Assembly: GCA_965279085.1 (NCBI GenBank)
Contig: OZ257149.1
Coordinates: 186,001-250,000 of the forward strand
Source of the DNA: UBA7672 sp965279085
GTDB lineage: Bacteria > Pseudomonadota > Alphaproteobacteria > Caulobacterales > Hyphomonadaceae
DNA length: 64,000 nucleotides
Reading direction: 5' to 3'
In this document: positions 25,456 to 33,500 of the stretch, piece by piece
Numbering within the stretch: position 1 is the first letter of the stretch
Layout: each line of letters starts with the position of its first letter
The notes under the pieces: generated by a model
Told to the model about the DNA's origin: nothing
The model's input: the letters and a program-made list of their open reading frames with translations, nothing else
Database searches by the model: none
Position numbers and translations under genes: made by a program

Positions 25456-26502
25456 TCAGAATCCCGGCGGCGTCGGCGCGCCATGGGGCGTGAGCGCGAC
25501 GCATTTGAACCTTGCGCCCGTCTGGTCCGGAGAGACAAGCTTGTGGACTGCTTCGCGAATTTCGTCAGCACGATCGCGGTTGGCCTGCACGAGAGACGCC
25601 GCACGTTCATTCACACCGAGGCTGGTGAGGAAGTAGCGCTGCTGCACCGGGCCGTGGATGGCGAGACCTTCGCTTTCGCACAGGCGGCGCAGGCGGGGGA
25701 AGTCGACATCGGCGGTGAGGTCGGATGCGCCCGGATCGGCGAGGGGGTCGAGCTGCTCGCCAGCCTTGTAGGCGCGCAGCGTGTCGCCGGGCGAACGGTC
25801 GTCCGGGCCGTAGTCGATCAGGAGGGCGCGGCCGGGATGCTGGCGGAAGCGGCGGGCGATGGAGGTGGTGAGCGTTTCGAGGGCGGGGGCATATTCGACG
25901 TGGTCGCCGACGGGGATGACGTCTGGCGGGAGGTCGGCGGGCGGGCCGATTCCGAAGGCGAGATGGCCGTCGCGGTCGAGGCCGACCTGGCGTTCGCGCC
26001 AGCCATTTCCGTCGCGCACGAACTGCCGGACGGCGAAGCAATCGAGAAATTCATTGGCGACGATGATCGACGGGCCGGGCGGGATGGAGTCGAGATCGGG
26101 GTGATGGTGGATTGTGTGACGGGGCAGGTGGCCGATCTGCGCCTGTCGAAGGGCGGGGCTGGCTTCAATGAGGGCGATCTCGGCGGCGTCGAGGAAGCCG
26201 GGTACGGAGCCGCCGGCGCGCAGCAGATCCGCCATCATCGTTCCGCGGCCGGGGCCGAGTTCGATGAGCTGGAATTTTTCCGGCTTGCCGAGCGCGATCC
26301 ATTCGTGCGCGGCCCAGAGGCCGAGCAGTTCGCCGAAGACCTGCGACGTTTCAGGGGCGGTCGTGAAGTCCTGGTTGAAGCCGGGACGCGTGGCGTAATA
26401 GCCGTCCTTCGGGTCGTGCAGGCACATCAGCATGTAGAGCGAGACGGGCATCGGCCCGTTGTCGCGGATGGCCTCGGCGATCCGCTGCTTCAGCCCGCTC
26501 AC
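25456..26502 (-). CDS. MidA/NDUFAF7-type SAM-dependent methyltransferase
   Basis: The start is GTG 26502, which overlaps the lgt stop as GTGA (26499-26502) and gives MSGLKQRIAEAIRDNGPMP, the usual N-terminus. The 348-residue protein carries family blocks FTTAPETSQVFGELLGLW, the SAM-binding IELGPGRGTMMADLLR, NEFLDCFAVRQF, and RALLIDYG. The eukaryotic homologue NDUFAF7/MidA dimethylates an Arg of complex I subunit NDUFS2 and is needed for complex I assembly; the bacterial role is probably similar but untested here. Translationally coupled to lgt. Confidence 0.9.
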   Translation of the reverse strand: MSGLKQRIAEAIRDNGPMPVSLYMLMCLHDPKDGYYATRPGFNQDFTTAPETSQVFGELLGLWAAHEWIALGKPEKFQLIELGPGRGTMMADLLRAGGSVPGFLDAAEIALIEASPALRQAQIGHLPRHTIHHHPDLDSIPPGPSIIVANEFLDCFAVRQFVRDGNGWRERQVGLDRDGHLAFGIGPPADLPPDVIPVGDHVEYAPALETLTTSIARRFRQHPGRALLIDYGPDDRSPGDTLRAYKAGEQLDPLADPGASDLTADVDFPRLRRLCESEGLAIHGPVQQRYFLTSLGVNERAASLVQANRDRADEIREAVHKLVSPDQTGARFKCVALTPHGAPTPPGF

Positions 26503-27422
26503 GCCGCCTTCGCCTCGCCCGTGCTGCGATTGGCGCGCCAGATGAGGTAGGCGCCGCCGATGATCATCGGGATCGAGAGCAGCATGCCCATAGTGAACCA
26601 TTCCGGCATGACGCCTTGCGTGAAGTTGTCGGGCTCGCGGAAGTTCTCGACGAAGGTGCGGGAGATTGCATAGCCGATCAGGAAGATGCCGGCGACCATG
26701 CCGGGCTTGCGCAGCAGTTTCAGCTTCCAGACGCAGAACCAGCAGACGGCGAAGAGCAGGAGGCCTTCGGTAGCGGCTTCGTAGAGCTGGCTTGGGTGGA
26801 CGAGCGGCTTGGCGTCGACGGGCCCCCACTGGCGCGTGGCCCAGTCATAGTCGGGGAAGCGCATCGCCCAGGGCGCGTCGGTGGGGCGGCCGTAGAGTTC
26901 GCCGTTGATGAAGTTGGCGACGCGGACGAGGAAGATACCGATCGGCGCCGCGGCGCACGCGACATCGCCGAGACTGATCACCGGGATCTTGCGAAGCCAT
27001 GCTGTCGCGAACACGGCAATGATCGCGCCGATGAGTCCGCCGTGGAACGACATGCCGCCTTCCCACATGCGCAGGATGAAGAGCGGATCGCCGCTCAGCT
27101 TATGCGGCTCGTACGGGATGGTGTAGAAGAGGATGTAGCCGATGCGGCCGCCGAGCAGGATGCCGATCATCGCGTAGAAGGCGAAGTCGTCGATGTCCTG
27201 CTTCTTGAGCGGGCCATTCTCGCTGGCGCCCCACAGGCTGGCAGTGGTGACCAGCCGCACCGCATACCACCAGCCGAGCAGCAGGCCGAAGATGTAGCCC
27301 AGCGCGTACCAGCGCACGGGGAAGGGGCCGAGATGGACCGGTCCCAGCTGCATATCGGGCAGCGGAATGGTGAATGCCGCCGGATCGATGCGGGGAAAGG
27401 GAATTTCCAGGGGGATGTACAT
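26499..27422 (-). CDS. lgt: Prolipoprotein diacylglyceryl transferase
   Basis: Lgt attaches diacylglycerol to the lipobox Cys of prolipoproteins in the inner membrane. With ATG 27422 (MYIPLEIPFPRIDPAAF) the length is 307 residues; an in-frame ATG at 27479 would add 19 non-conserved residues. Signatures: GPFPVRWYALGYIFGLL, GGMSFHGGLIGA (essential His-Gly-Gly), VANFINGELYGRPTDAPWAM, HPSQLYEA, and about seven membrane helices. It starts the lgt-midA-(M50-like)-pgeF run and is divergent from the UbiK-like gene. Confidence 0.95.
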   Translation of the reverse strand: MYIPLEIPFPRIDPAAFTIPLPDMQLGPVHLGPFPVRWYALGYIFGLLLGWWYAVRLVTTASLWGASENGPLKKQDIDDFAFYAMIGILLGGRIGYILFYTIPYEPHKLSGDPLFILRMWEGGMSFHGGLIGAIIAVFATAWLRKIPVISLGDVACAAAPIGIFLVRVANFINGELYGRPTDAPWAMRFPDYDWATRQWGPVDAKPLVHPSQLYEAATEGLLLFAVCWFCVWKLKLLRKPGMVAGIFLIGYAISRTFVENFREPDNFTQGVMPEWFTMGMLLSIPMIIGGAYLIWRANRSTGEAKAA

Positions 27423-27525
27423 GAGCGACGCTGTATCCCATTCCCGGGCCACTTTGAAATCCCCGGCCCGGCGGTCCATATAGATACCGGCTCCGGCGAC
27501 GGGGTCTACCGTCAGGAGGCGTCAC

Positions 27526-27783
27526 ATGCAGACCCGTAACCCCATCATGGACGACATCTCGCGCGTGATGCAGGGGGCAGCCGGCATGGCTCAGGCGGCC
27601 AATGACGAGGCAAAGGCGCTGTTTCGGTCGGGCGTGGAGCGGCTGGTGGCCGACATGGACCTGGCCAAGCGCGAAGAGCTGGAAGCGATGAAAGCGCTGG
27701 CGCGTTCGGCCATCGAGCGGGCGGAAGCGCTTGAAAAGCGCGTGGCCGAGTTGGAAGCGAAGCTCGGCGGCGAGCGTTCGTAG
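27526..27783 (+). CDS. UbiK-type accessory factor (BMFP domain)
   Basis: An 85-residue protein of the BMFP/DUF526 family: a short N-terminal amphipathic segment (MDDISRVMQGAAGMAQAANDEAKALFRSGVERLV) and a C-terminal coiled coil with regular heptads (AIERAEALEKRVAELEAKL). UbiK binds lipids, trimerises through this coiled coil and helps the ubiquinone-biosynthesis complex. The in-frame ATG at 27526 follows AGGAGG. It lies alone between divergent lgt and the YbjN gene, about 110 nt from the latter. Confidence 0.85.
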   Translation: MQTRNPIMDDISRVMQGAAGMAQAANDEAKALFRSGVERLVADMDLAKREELEAMKALARSAIERAEALEKRVAELEAKLGGERS

Positions 27784-27893
27784 AGGCGATTCTTATCACC
27801 AAACCCTTAACCACGCTGCTGTTGTAGGGCCCGCCAACCCTCTGTAGCGTTTTGACTCGGGACGGGCTTGCCCCGTGATTCTGGGAGGACCAG

Positions 27894-28397
27894 ATGACGC
27901 AACTGAACTCCATCACCGCTGAATTCTCTGATCGCGCGCTGGACGTCGTCGAGCAGACGCTGCTTGCGGCCGAGTGGGCGTGCGAGCGTTCGGAAGAGAA
28001 CATCATCCACTGTGCGTCGATGACGAAGTGGGGCGAGTTCGGCGGCATGTTCGCGTGGCGCGACGAGCCCGCGTCGCTGACCTTCTCGCTGACGCTCGAC
28101 CTGCGCGCGCCGAACGCCAAGCAGTCGGCGATCTCCGACCTGCTGCGCCGGATCAACGAGCGGCTGTGGCTCGGCCATTTCGACTACTGGAACGACGATG
28201 GCGTCGCCGTCTTCCGTCACACCATTCCGATGCTCGACCGGCTGACGCCGGAGCCGGGCGAAATCTCAGCAATCCTGGCGGCGGCGCTCGATGCGGCCGA
28301 CCAGTTCCTGCCGGCGTTCAACTTCGTCGTGTGGGCCGGCAAGTCCGCCGAGGAAGCCGTCGCGGCTGTCCTGTTCGAGACGCAAGGCGAGGCGTGA
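27894..28397 (+). CDS. YbjN domain-containing protein
   Basis: The 167-residue protein begins MTQLNSITAEFSDRALDVVEQTL after GGGAGG. It has the alpha-beta YbjN fold, related to type III secretion chaperones: WACERSEENIIHCA, FAWRDEPASLTFSLTLDL, a helical segment (SDLLRRINERLWLGHFDYW), VAVFRHTIPM, and a C-terminal helix (FNFVVWAGKSAEEAVAAVLFETQ). The same arrangement beside proC is common in alphaproteobacteria. YbjN affects motility and stress responses in enterobacteria; its biochemical role is unknown. proC begins 4 nt after the stop, so the pair is an operon. Confidence 0.88.
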   Translation: MTQLNSITAEFSDRALDVVEQTLLAAEWACERSEENIIHCASMTKWGEFGGMFAWRDEPASLTFSLTLDLRAPNAKQSAISDLLRRINERLWLGHFDYWNDDGVAVFRHTIPMLDRLTPEPGEISAILAAALDAADQFLPAFNFVVWAGKSAEEAVAAVLFETQGEA

Positions 28398-28401
28398 GGC
28401 A

Positions 28402-29259
28402 ATGGCCGCAGCCCAATCCTCTCGGGGAGAGGGCGCGCGGCTGATGCATGCCGTGCTCGCTGGCGCGGGCCGCATGGGCTCCGCAATGGCGCGCGGATGG
28501 ATTTCGGATCTCGGCGCGGCGGGGATTGGAACGCTCTCCGTCATCGAGCCGCATCCGGCAGAGGATGTGATCGAGGCGGCGAACGAGAAGCTGATCTCGC
28601 TGAACCCGACGCCATCGAAGGCGGACATTCTCGTGCTCGCGATCAAGCCGCAGAGTTTTTCAGAATCTGTTGATGGGCTGAAGGCGTGGGTGACGCCGGA
28701 TACCGTAGTGGTCTCGATCATGGCGGGCGTGACGATCCAGCGGATCGCGTCTTCGCTCGGTTGTCCGAAGGTCGCGCGTGCGATGCCGAATACGCCGGGC
28801 GCCATCGGTATGGGCGCGACGGGGTTCGCGCTTTCGGATGCTTGTGGCGATGACGAAGCGGTGGTGACGGGGCGCTTGCTGGAACCGCTTGGGCTGGTTC
28901 TGGGTCCGCTCAAGGAAGACCAGATGGATGCGGTGACGGCCGTGTCGGGGTCGGGTCCGGCTTATGTATTCCTGCTGGTCGAGGCGCTGGCGGCGGCGGG
29001 GCGCTCTGCAGGGTTGAGTGAAGAGACGGCGAACGCGCTGGCGCGCGAGACGATCATCGGCGCGGGCGCGCTGCTTGGTGAGTTCGCGGAGTCGCCGGCC
29101 GAGTTGCGCAAGGCGGTGACATCGCCGGGCGGCACGACGGCGGCGGCGCTCGATGTGCTGATGTCGGCAGGCGGCATGCCGGACCTGATGCGCAAGGCGG
29201 TGGATGCTGCTGTGAGGCGCGGGGCGGAGCTGGCGAAAGAGGCGGAGAAGAAGGGTTAG
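28402..29259 (+). CDS. proC: Pyrroline-5-carboxylate reductase
   Basis: Catalyses the last step of proline synthesis, reducing pyrroline-5-carboxylate with NAD(P)H. It contains the Rossmann loop HAVLAGAGRMGSAMARGW, then VLAIKPQSF, ARAMPNTPGAIGMGATGF, and the C-terminal dimer/active-site signature AVSGSGPAYVFLLVEALAAAG and KAVTSPGGTTAAALDVL. ATG 28402 has GAGG 6-9 nt upstream and gives 285 residues. ATG 28444 (271 residues) starts directly at the strand and is also possible. It is cotranscribed with the YbjN gene and followed by a long palindromic element. Confidence 0.95.
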   Translation: MAAAQSSRGEGARLMHAVLAGAGRMGSAMARGWISDLGAAGIGTLSVIEPHPAEDVIEAANEKLISLNPTPSKADILVLAIKPQSFSESVDGLKAWVTPDTVVVSIMAGVTIQRIASSLGCPKVARAMPNTPGAIGMGATGFALSDACGDDEAVVTGRLLEPLGLVLGPLKEDQMDAVTAVSGSGPAYVFLLVEALAAAGRSAGLSEETANALARETIIGAGALLGEFAESPAELRKAVTSPGGTTAAALDVLMSAGGMPDLMRKAVDAAVRRGAELAKEAEKKG

Positions 29260-29279
29260 CTTGCCGTGTCGTTCAGTAA

Positions 29280-29439
29280 GCACGCCCTTGTCCTTCGAGA
29301 CGATCGCTACGCGAGGCTTATGCGGGTCATACAGCGTGCCTGCGATCCCTCAGGATGAGGGCTATCTGGCTCTGGCTATTGAAAAGCCCTCATCCTGAGG
29401 GATCGCGAAGCGATCGTCTCGAAGGATGGAAGGGCGTGC
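29280..29439. repeat. Nested intergenic palindrome (REP-like element B)
   Basis: The outer arms, GCACGCCCTT with CCTTCGAGACGATCGCT (29280-29308), match AGCGATCGTCTCGAAGG with AAGGGCGTGC (29409-29439). Inside is a perfect 22-bp hairpin: the arm at 29342-29363 (GCGATCCCTCAGGATGAG, then GGCT) and its exact complement at 29385-29406, with a 21-nt loop. The CCCTCAGGATGAGGG core resembles dispersed repeats common in alphaproteobacterial genomes. It separates two convergent genes. Confidence 0.88.
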
Positions 29440-29466
29440 TTTCCGGCCTTGGGGCCTGCGGTCGGA

Positions 29467-30798
29467 TCAGTCGTCTTCGTCCTTGATGCCTTTCGGGCGT
29501 TCTGCGTCGAGCGGCAGCCTAATCGTAGCCCGCAACCCACCCAGCTCTGATTTTCCCAGCGTGACGTCGCCGCCGTGGGCTTTGGCGGTATCGCGGGCGA
29601 TGGTGAGGCCGAGGCCGACGCCGGAGACGTTCTGGTTGCGGGAGGGGTCGAGGCGGCTGAAGGGGCGGAAGGCGTCTTCGTAGTTTTCGGGTGGGATGCC
29701 TGCTCCGTTGTCTTCTACTACTACTACTACTTCGCCGGGTTCGGCGGTGACGGTTACACGAACTGCCGTGCCGTGGTCGGCGGCGTTGTTGGCGAGGTTG
29801 GAGATGGCGCGCTTGAGCGAGAGCTGGCGCGCGCGCATCGAGACCGGGCCAGTGGAGAGGAACTCCAGCTTGGTGCGGGCAGCGGCTGCTGTGGTGGCTT
29901 CGCGGGCGAGGGCGGCGATATCCGTGTGGACGGGTTGCTCGCCTTCCTCGCCGCGGGCGAAGGCGAGGTAGCCGTCGAGCATGCGCTCCATCTCCTCGAT
30001 GTCCTTCTTCGCGCCGCTGGTGTCGTACTCCTTCGGGGCGAGGGCGAGTTCGAGCTTGAGGCGGGCGAGGGGCGTGCGCAGGTCGTGGCTGACGCCGGCG
30101 AGCATGGCGGTGCGCTGGTCGGCATAGCGGCGGATGCGGTTGCGCATGCGGAGCAGGGAGCGCGCAGCTTTCCGCACTTCGATGGCGCCGGAGGGTTTGA
30201 AGTCAGGCACGTCTTCGCCGCGGCCGAACGCGTCGGCGGCCCAGGACAGCTGCAGGATCGAACGGACCTGGTTGCGCAGGAAGAGGTAAGAGGTCAGCAG
30301 GAGCAGGACGCTGAAGGCGACGGTCCACACGATGAAGATGTAGGCGGTGATGATTGTCACCCGCTTGCGGTCCATCCTCGCCTCAAGCTGGCCGTCGGGC
30401 GACAGGATGCGGATGGTGAGCTGGTCTCCCGGCAGATAGCGGTAGGACCAACGCAGATCCGGGAAGCGGACCTTGAGCTCTTCGCCCAGCTCGTCGCAGC
30501 AGTCACTGCCTTCTGGGGCGACAAGTTCGGTGACGCCCGGCCGGAAGGTGAGGTCCATCAGGCCGGCCTGACGGAATCCGGTCTTCAGTTCGTCCCAGAG
30601 TTCGGGATGGTCTTTTCGCTGCTGGAGGACGAAGGCGATCTCGTCGGCGACGGCGCGGGAGAGGCGTCCGTTCACCTGCTGGACGTGCGTGTAGAAGAAA
30701 TACAGCGTCATCGACACGACGAAGATGATCATCGGGACAATGAGGATCAGGATGTGCCGGGCGTTGTATCCTCGCGGCGTGTAGTCGCGCAGGCGCAT
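29467..30798 (-). CDS. EnvZ-type sensor histidine kinase
   Basis: A 443-residue inner-membrane kinase: helix 1 (about 15-35), a periplasmic part of about 100 residues, helix 2 (about 148-172), HAMP (about 172-225; VRSILQLSWAADAFGRGEDV), HisKA with AGVSHDLRTPLARLKLEL (phospho-His near residue 237), and HATPase_c with N box (AISNLANNAADHG), DNGAGI and GVGLGLTIARD. All catalytic boxes are intact. It is the third gene of a marR-ompR-kinase operon; its ATG is 1 nt beyond the regulator stop. Signal unknown. Confidence 0.93.
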   Translation of the reverse strand: MRLRDYTPRGYNARHILILIVPMIIFVVSMTLYFFYTHVQQVNGRLSRAVADEIAFVLQQRKDHPELWDELKTGFRQAGLMDLTFRPGVTELVAPEGSDCCDELGEELKVRFPDLRWSYRYLPGDQLTIRILSPDGQLEARMDRKRVTIITAYIFIVWTVAFSVLLLLTSYLFLRNQVRSILQLSWAADAFGRGEDVPDFKPSGAIEVRKAARSLLRMRNRIRRYADQRTAMLAGVSHDLRTPLARLKLELALAPKEYDTSGAKKDIEEMERMLDGYLAFARGEEGEQPVHTDIAALAREATTAAAARTKLEFLSTGPVSMRARQLSLKRAISNLANNAADHGTAVRVTVTAEPGEVVVVVEDNGAGIPPENYEDAFRPFSRLDPSRNQNVSGVGLGLTIARDTAKAHGGDVTLGKSELGGLRATIRLPLDAERPKGIKDEDD

Positions 30799-30799
30799 G

Positions 30800-31480
30800 T
30801 CAGTCCCCGGTCAGCCGGTAGCCGACGCCGCGCACGGTCTGCAGGTGCACGGGTTCGCGCGGGTCGCGCTCGATCTTGCGGCGCAGGCGGGTGACCTGCA
30901 CGTCCACCGAGCGTTCGACGCCGGCGGCGGTGAGCACGGCAAGCTCGTGGCGCGAGATGGCGGCGCCCGTGCGGGCGGCGAGGATGGAGAGCAGCTGCGT
31001 TTCGCTTTCGGTGAGGCGGACGAGGCGGCCGTCCTTGCGCAGTTCGCCCTTGCCGACGTGAAAGATCATGCCGGACAGCTTGATCTCCTCAACCGGCGCC
31101 TCGGGCGCGGCGCGCTTGAGGATGGAGCCGATGCGGAGGACGAGTTCTTCCGGCTCGAACGGCTTCGGCAGGTAGTCGTCGGCGCCGAGTTTCAGGCCCT
31201 CGATGCGTTCGGCGGGCAGGCCACGGGCGGTGAGCAGGATCACCGGCGTGTTCGATTTCGTTTCGCGGATGCCTTTCAGAAGGGAGAGGCCGTCCTCACC
31301 GGGCATCATCACGTCGAGGATAATGAGGTCGAACGCCATTGCCGACATGAACTTGCGGGCGGAGCTGGCGTCCTTCGCTGTGGTGACGTCGTGGCCTTCG
31401 CGCGTGAGATAGCGCTTCAACAGGTCGCGCAGGCGATCGTCATCGTCGACGGCGAGGATGTGGGCCTTTTGGGGTGTCAC
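30800..31480 (-). CDS. OmpR-family response regulator, PetR-like
   Basis: The start is GTG 31480 (overlapping the MarR stop as GTGA), giving 226 residues beginning with TPQKAHILAVDDDDRLRDLL. The receiver domain has the acidic pocket DDD, phospho-Asp in IILDVMMPGEDG, LLTARG and KPFEPEEL; the C-terminal winged helix has LTESETQLLSILAARTGAA and VQVTRLRRKIERDPREPVHLQTVRGVGYRL. The gene order MarR then OmpR recalls petP-petR of Rhodobacter, which control cytochrome bc1 and growth. The phospho-donor is presumably the kinase downstream. Confidence 0.93.
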   Translation of the reverse strand: MTPQKAHILAVDDDDRLRDLLKRYLTREGHDVTTAKDASSARKFMSAMAFDLIILDVMMPGEDGLSLLKGIRETKSNTPVILLTARGLPAERIEGLKLGADDYLPKPFEPEELVLRIGSILKRAAPEAPVEEIKLSGMIFHVGKGELRKDGRLVRLTESETQLLSILAARTGAAISRHELAVLTAAGVERSVDVQVTRLRRKIERDPREPVHLQTVRGVGYRLTGD

Positions 31481-31977
31481 GACTCGCCTCTCAGGCGGAG
31501 AAGGTCGGAGAGCATGCGGCGGGCGCCGCTTACAGCGTCGGGGCCGGCGGAGAGGAAAGCCTGGCGCAGGGCGGACCGGCGGCGTTCTGTCGCTTCGCGG
31601 GTAAAGGCATGGCCTTCGGGCGTGAGCGTCACCAGACGGCGTCGGCGGTCGCGCGGATCGGTGTCGCGCTTGATGAACTTGCGGCCTTCGAGCTGGTTGA
31701 GGTTGCGGGCAAGGGATTGCTTGGGCGCGGCCAGACGCGCACGCAGGTCGCCCACATCCATCGGGCCGAGGTCGAAGACTTCCTGCAGGATGTCCATTTC
31801 CGGGGCGGAGATGTTCGAAGCGGCGCCGACGGCTTCGGCCAGCTGGGACAGGCGGCGCGACGCGGCGCGGATCAGGGCGGCGCCCTCGTTGAGATCCTGA
31901 TCGCGCAGGTACAGGCGCCCGTCGGCGGAGGCCGGGGGCGGCTGGCTGGGCTGGGGTCGGTTGACAGGTGTGGCCAC
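31477..31977 (-). CDS. MarR-family transcriptional regulator, PetP-like
   Basis: The 166-residue protein has a Pro-rich N-terminal tail (about 20 residues) then a MarR winged helix: SAPEMDILQEVFDLGPMDVGDLRARL, recognition helix LAAPKQSLARNLNQLEGRKFI, wing KRDTDPRDRRRRLVTLTPEG, and flanking dimerisation helices. MarR proteins bind palindromes and are released by ligands. It leads the operon marR-ompR-kinase. A GCTAAT/ATTAGC palindrome 36-53 nt upstream of its start, between it and divergent ilvE, is a candidate operator. Confidence 0.92.
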   Translation of the reverse strand: MATPVNRPQPSQPPPASADGRLYLRDQDLNEGAALIRAASRRLSQLAEAVGAASNISAPEMDILQEVFDLGPMDVGDLRARLAAPKQSLARNLNQLEGRKFIKRDTDPRDRRRRLVTLTPEGHAFTREATERRRSALRQAFLSAGPDAVSGARRMLSDLLRLRGES

Positions 31978-32012
31978 GACCGGACAATGGGAGAGCGAGG
32001 CGCGAAACTCAA

Positions 32013-32030
32013 GCTAATCCCCCCATTAGC
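32013..32030. promoter_or_regulatory. 18-bp palindrome, candidate MarR operator
   Basis: GCTAAT (32013-32018), six C, ATTAGC (32025-32030). It sits in the 73-bp space between divergent marR and ilvE, the usual place for an autoregulatory MarR operator. It is 20 nt before the ilvE start, so binding could also affect ilvE. Confidence 0.5.
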
Positions 32031-32050
32031 GCCTTCCAAGGACGAGAATA

Positions 32051-32974
32051 ATGGCTGCCCCTTCCGCGAATTTTGTTCCTTACGACGACCGTGATGGCTG
32101 GATCTGGCTGGACGGCAAGATGCTGCCGTGGCGGGACGCCAAGATTCACGTACTGACGCACAGCCTGCACTATGGCTCCTGCGTGTTCGAGGGCGAGCGC
32201 GCTTACGAAGGCGTCGTATTCCGTAGCAATGATCACTCGAAGCGGCTGCTGAAGTCGGCCGAGCTGGTCGGCTTCAAGGTGCCCCTGTCGGTGGCCGAGC
32301 TTGATCGCATCAAGCTCGAGGTCATGGAGAAGAACGGCTTCAAGGATTGCTATATCCGCGCCTTCGCCTGGCGTGGGTCGGAGATGATGGGCGTGAGCGC
32401 TCAGCAGGCCTCGATCCGCGTGTGCGTGGCGGCGTGGGAGTGGGGCAATTACTTCGCCGACAAGAACAAGGGCATCCGCGTCACGATGTCGGACTGGAAG
32501 CGCCCGTCGCCGGAGACGATCCCGTCGGCGGCGAAGGCGGCCGGGCTGTACATGATCTGCACCATGTCGAAGCACAAGGCGGAGGCCGAAGGCTTCGCGG
32601 ATGCGCTGATGCTGGATTATCGCGGATACGTGGCGGAGCTGACGGGGGCGAACGTGTTCCTGATCCGCGATGGCGCGATCCACACGCCGACGCCGGACTG
32701 CTTCCTCAACGGCCTGACCCGCCAGACGGTGATCGAGCTGGCCCGTGCGCGGGGCTTCGAGGTGATCGAGCGGCATATCACGCCGGAAGAACTCTCGACG
32801 TTCTCGGAATGCTTCATCACGGGGTCGGCGGCGGAAGTGACGCCTGTGGCGGAGATGGCGGGGCATCACTACGCGCCCGGCAACATCACCGGCGCATTGG
32901 CTGACGACTACAGCCAGCTCGTGCGCGGCAAGATCACGCTGGAGCAGATCCGGGCGTCGGCGAAGGTAGCCTAG
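32051..32974 (+). CDS. ilvE: Branched-chain amino-acid aminotransferase
   Basis: A 307-residue class IV PLP aminotransferase that interconverts branched-chain amino acids and their 2-oxo acids. Visible signatures: DGKMLPWRDAKIHVLTHSLHYGSCVFEGERAY, a Lys in PSAAKAAGLYM (catalytic PLP Lys region), and ADALMLDYRGYVAELTGANVFLI followed by LNGLTRQTVIELA and SECFITGSAAEVTPV. The sequence matches the alphaproteobacterial IlvE lineage of about 300 residues. It is divergent from marR across 73 bp and its stop overlaps the end of the convergent DUF5985 gene by 4 nt. Confidence 0.94.
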   Translation: MAAPSANFVPYDDRDGWIWLDGKMLPWRDAKIHVLTHSLHYGSCVFEGERAYEGVVFRSNDHSKRLLKSAELVGFKVPLSVAELDRIKLEVMEKNGFKDCYIRAFAWRGSEMMGVSAQQASIRVCVAAWEWGNYFADKNKGIRVTMSDWKRPSPETIPSAAKAAGLYMICTMSKHKAEAEGFADALMLDYRGYVAELTGANVFLIRDGAIHTPTPDCFLNGLTRQTVIELARARGFEVIERHITPEELSTFSECFITGSAAEVTPVAEMAGHHYAPGNITGALADDYSQLVRGKITLEQIRASAKVA

Positions 32975-33237
32975 CTTCGCTTCTGCAAGTTCTTCCCAAG
33001 GATCGCGGCGATCACGATCAGGAAGGCGGCGAGTCTCAGCAGGTAGACCCAGCTGCGATCTTCCTCGGGCAGGCCGAGGAAGGTGGTGAGGAATTGCTGT
33101 AGGGCAAGCAGGGCGAAGGCCAGCGCGAATGCCAGGAACAGGCCGTCCTTCGACCTGCGCCAGAAGCGCAGGAAGAACAGCGCGCAGACGAGGAAAGCTG
33201 CGGCCTGGAAGCCCGAGAAGAATTCGGGATTGGGCAT
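32971..33237 (-). CDS. DUF5985 family membrane protein (second of pair)
   Basis: Start ATG 33237 shares one base with the stop of the preceding gene (TGATG). The 88-residue product has three membrane helices (FQAAAFLVCALFFLRFW, LFLAFALAFALLALQQFL, WVYLLRLAAFLIVIAAIL) separated by short charged loops (RRSKDG, PEEDR). It matches the DUF5985 pattern; the function of this family is unknown. Longer in-frame extensions run through the previous gene and are rejected. Last gene of the three-gene operon. Confidence 0.8.
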   Translation of the reverse strand: MPNPEFFSGFQAAAFLVCALFFLRFWRRSKDGLFLAFALAFALLALQQFLTTFLGLPEEDRSWVYLLRLAAFLIVIAAILGKNLQKRS

Positions 33238-33500
33238 CACTCGGCCTCCCACACGAGGCCGAAGATCAGGATTACAACGCCGGCCGTGCCGGTCGTCCAG
33301 CGAAACACGCTCAGGTCGATGTCGGGGAAAAGCGTCGTATCCGCGAACAGGAAGAAATTGTTCACCGCGAGCAGAGTGAAGCTGATCGCGACCCAGAGCA
33401 GCAGCCGCGTGCGCGTCTTGAACCAGGACCGAACGAGCAGCGCCGCGCATATGGCGCACGTGATGAAACAGAACATGTAGACCAGCGCGGGCGCGGTCAT
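33237..33500 (-). CDS. DUF5985 family membrane protein (first of pair)
   Basis: An 87-residue protein with three helices (ALVYMFCFITCAICAALLV, LLLWVAISFTLLAVNNFFLF, TGTAGVVILIFGLVW). The conserved features are the basic loop RSWFKTRTR and the segment NNFFLFADTTLFPDIDLS of DUF5985. The start overlaps the upstream winged-helix stop by 4 nt (ATGA). The two DUF5985 proteins are distinct in sequence but alike in plan, so they could form a heteromeric membrane unit; that is inference. Confidence 0.82.
   Translation of the reverse strand: MTAPALVYMFCFITCAICAALLVRSWFKTRTRLLLWVAISFTLLAVNNFFLFADTTLFPDIDLSVFRWTTGTAGVVILIFGLVWEAE

Noticed and set aside
29575..30894. 439-codon plus-strand frame over the EnvZ-type kinase
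   Set aside because: Antisense to a gene with complete HisKA and HATPase motifs; the product has no recognisable domain.
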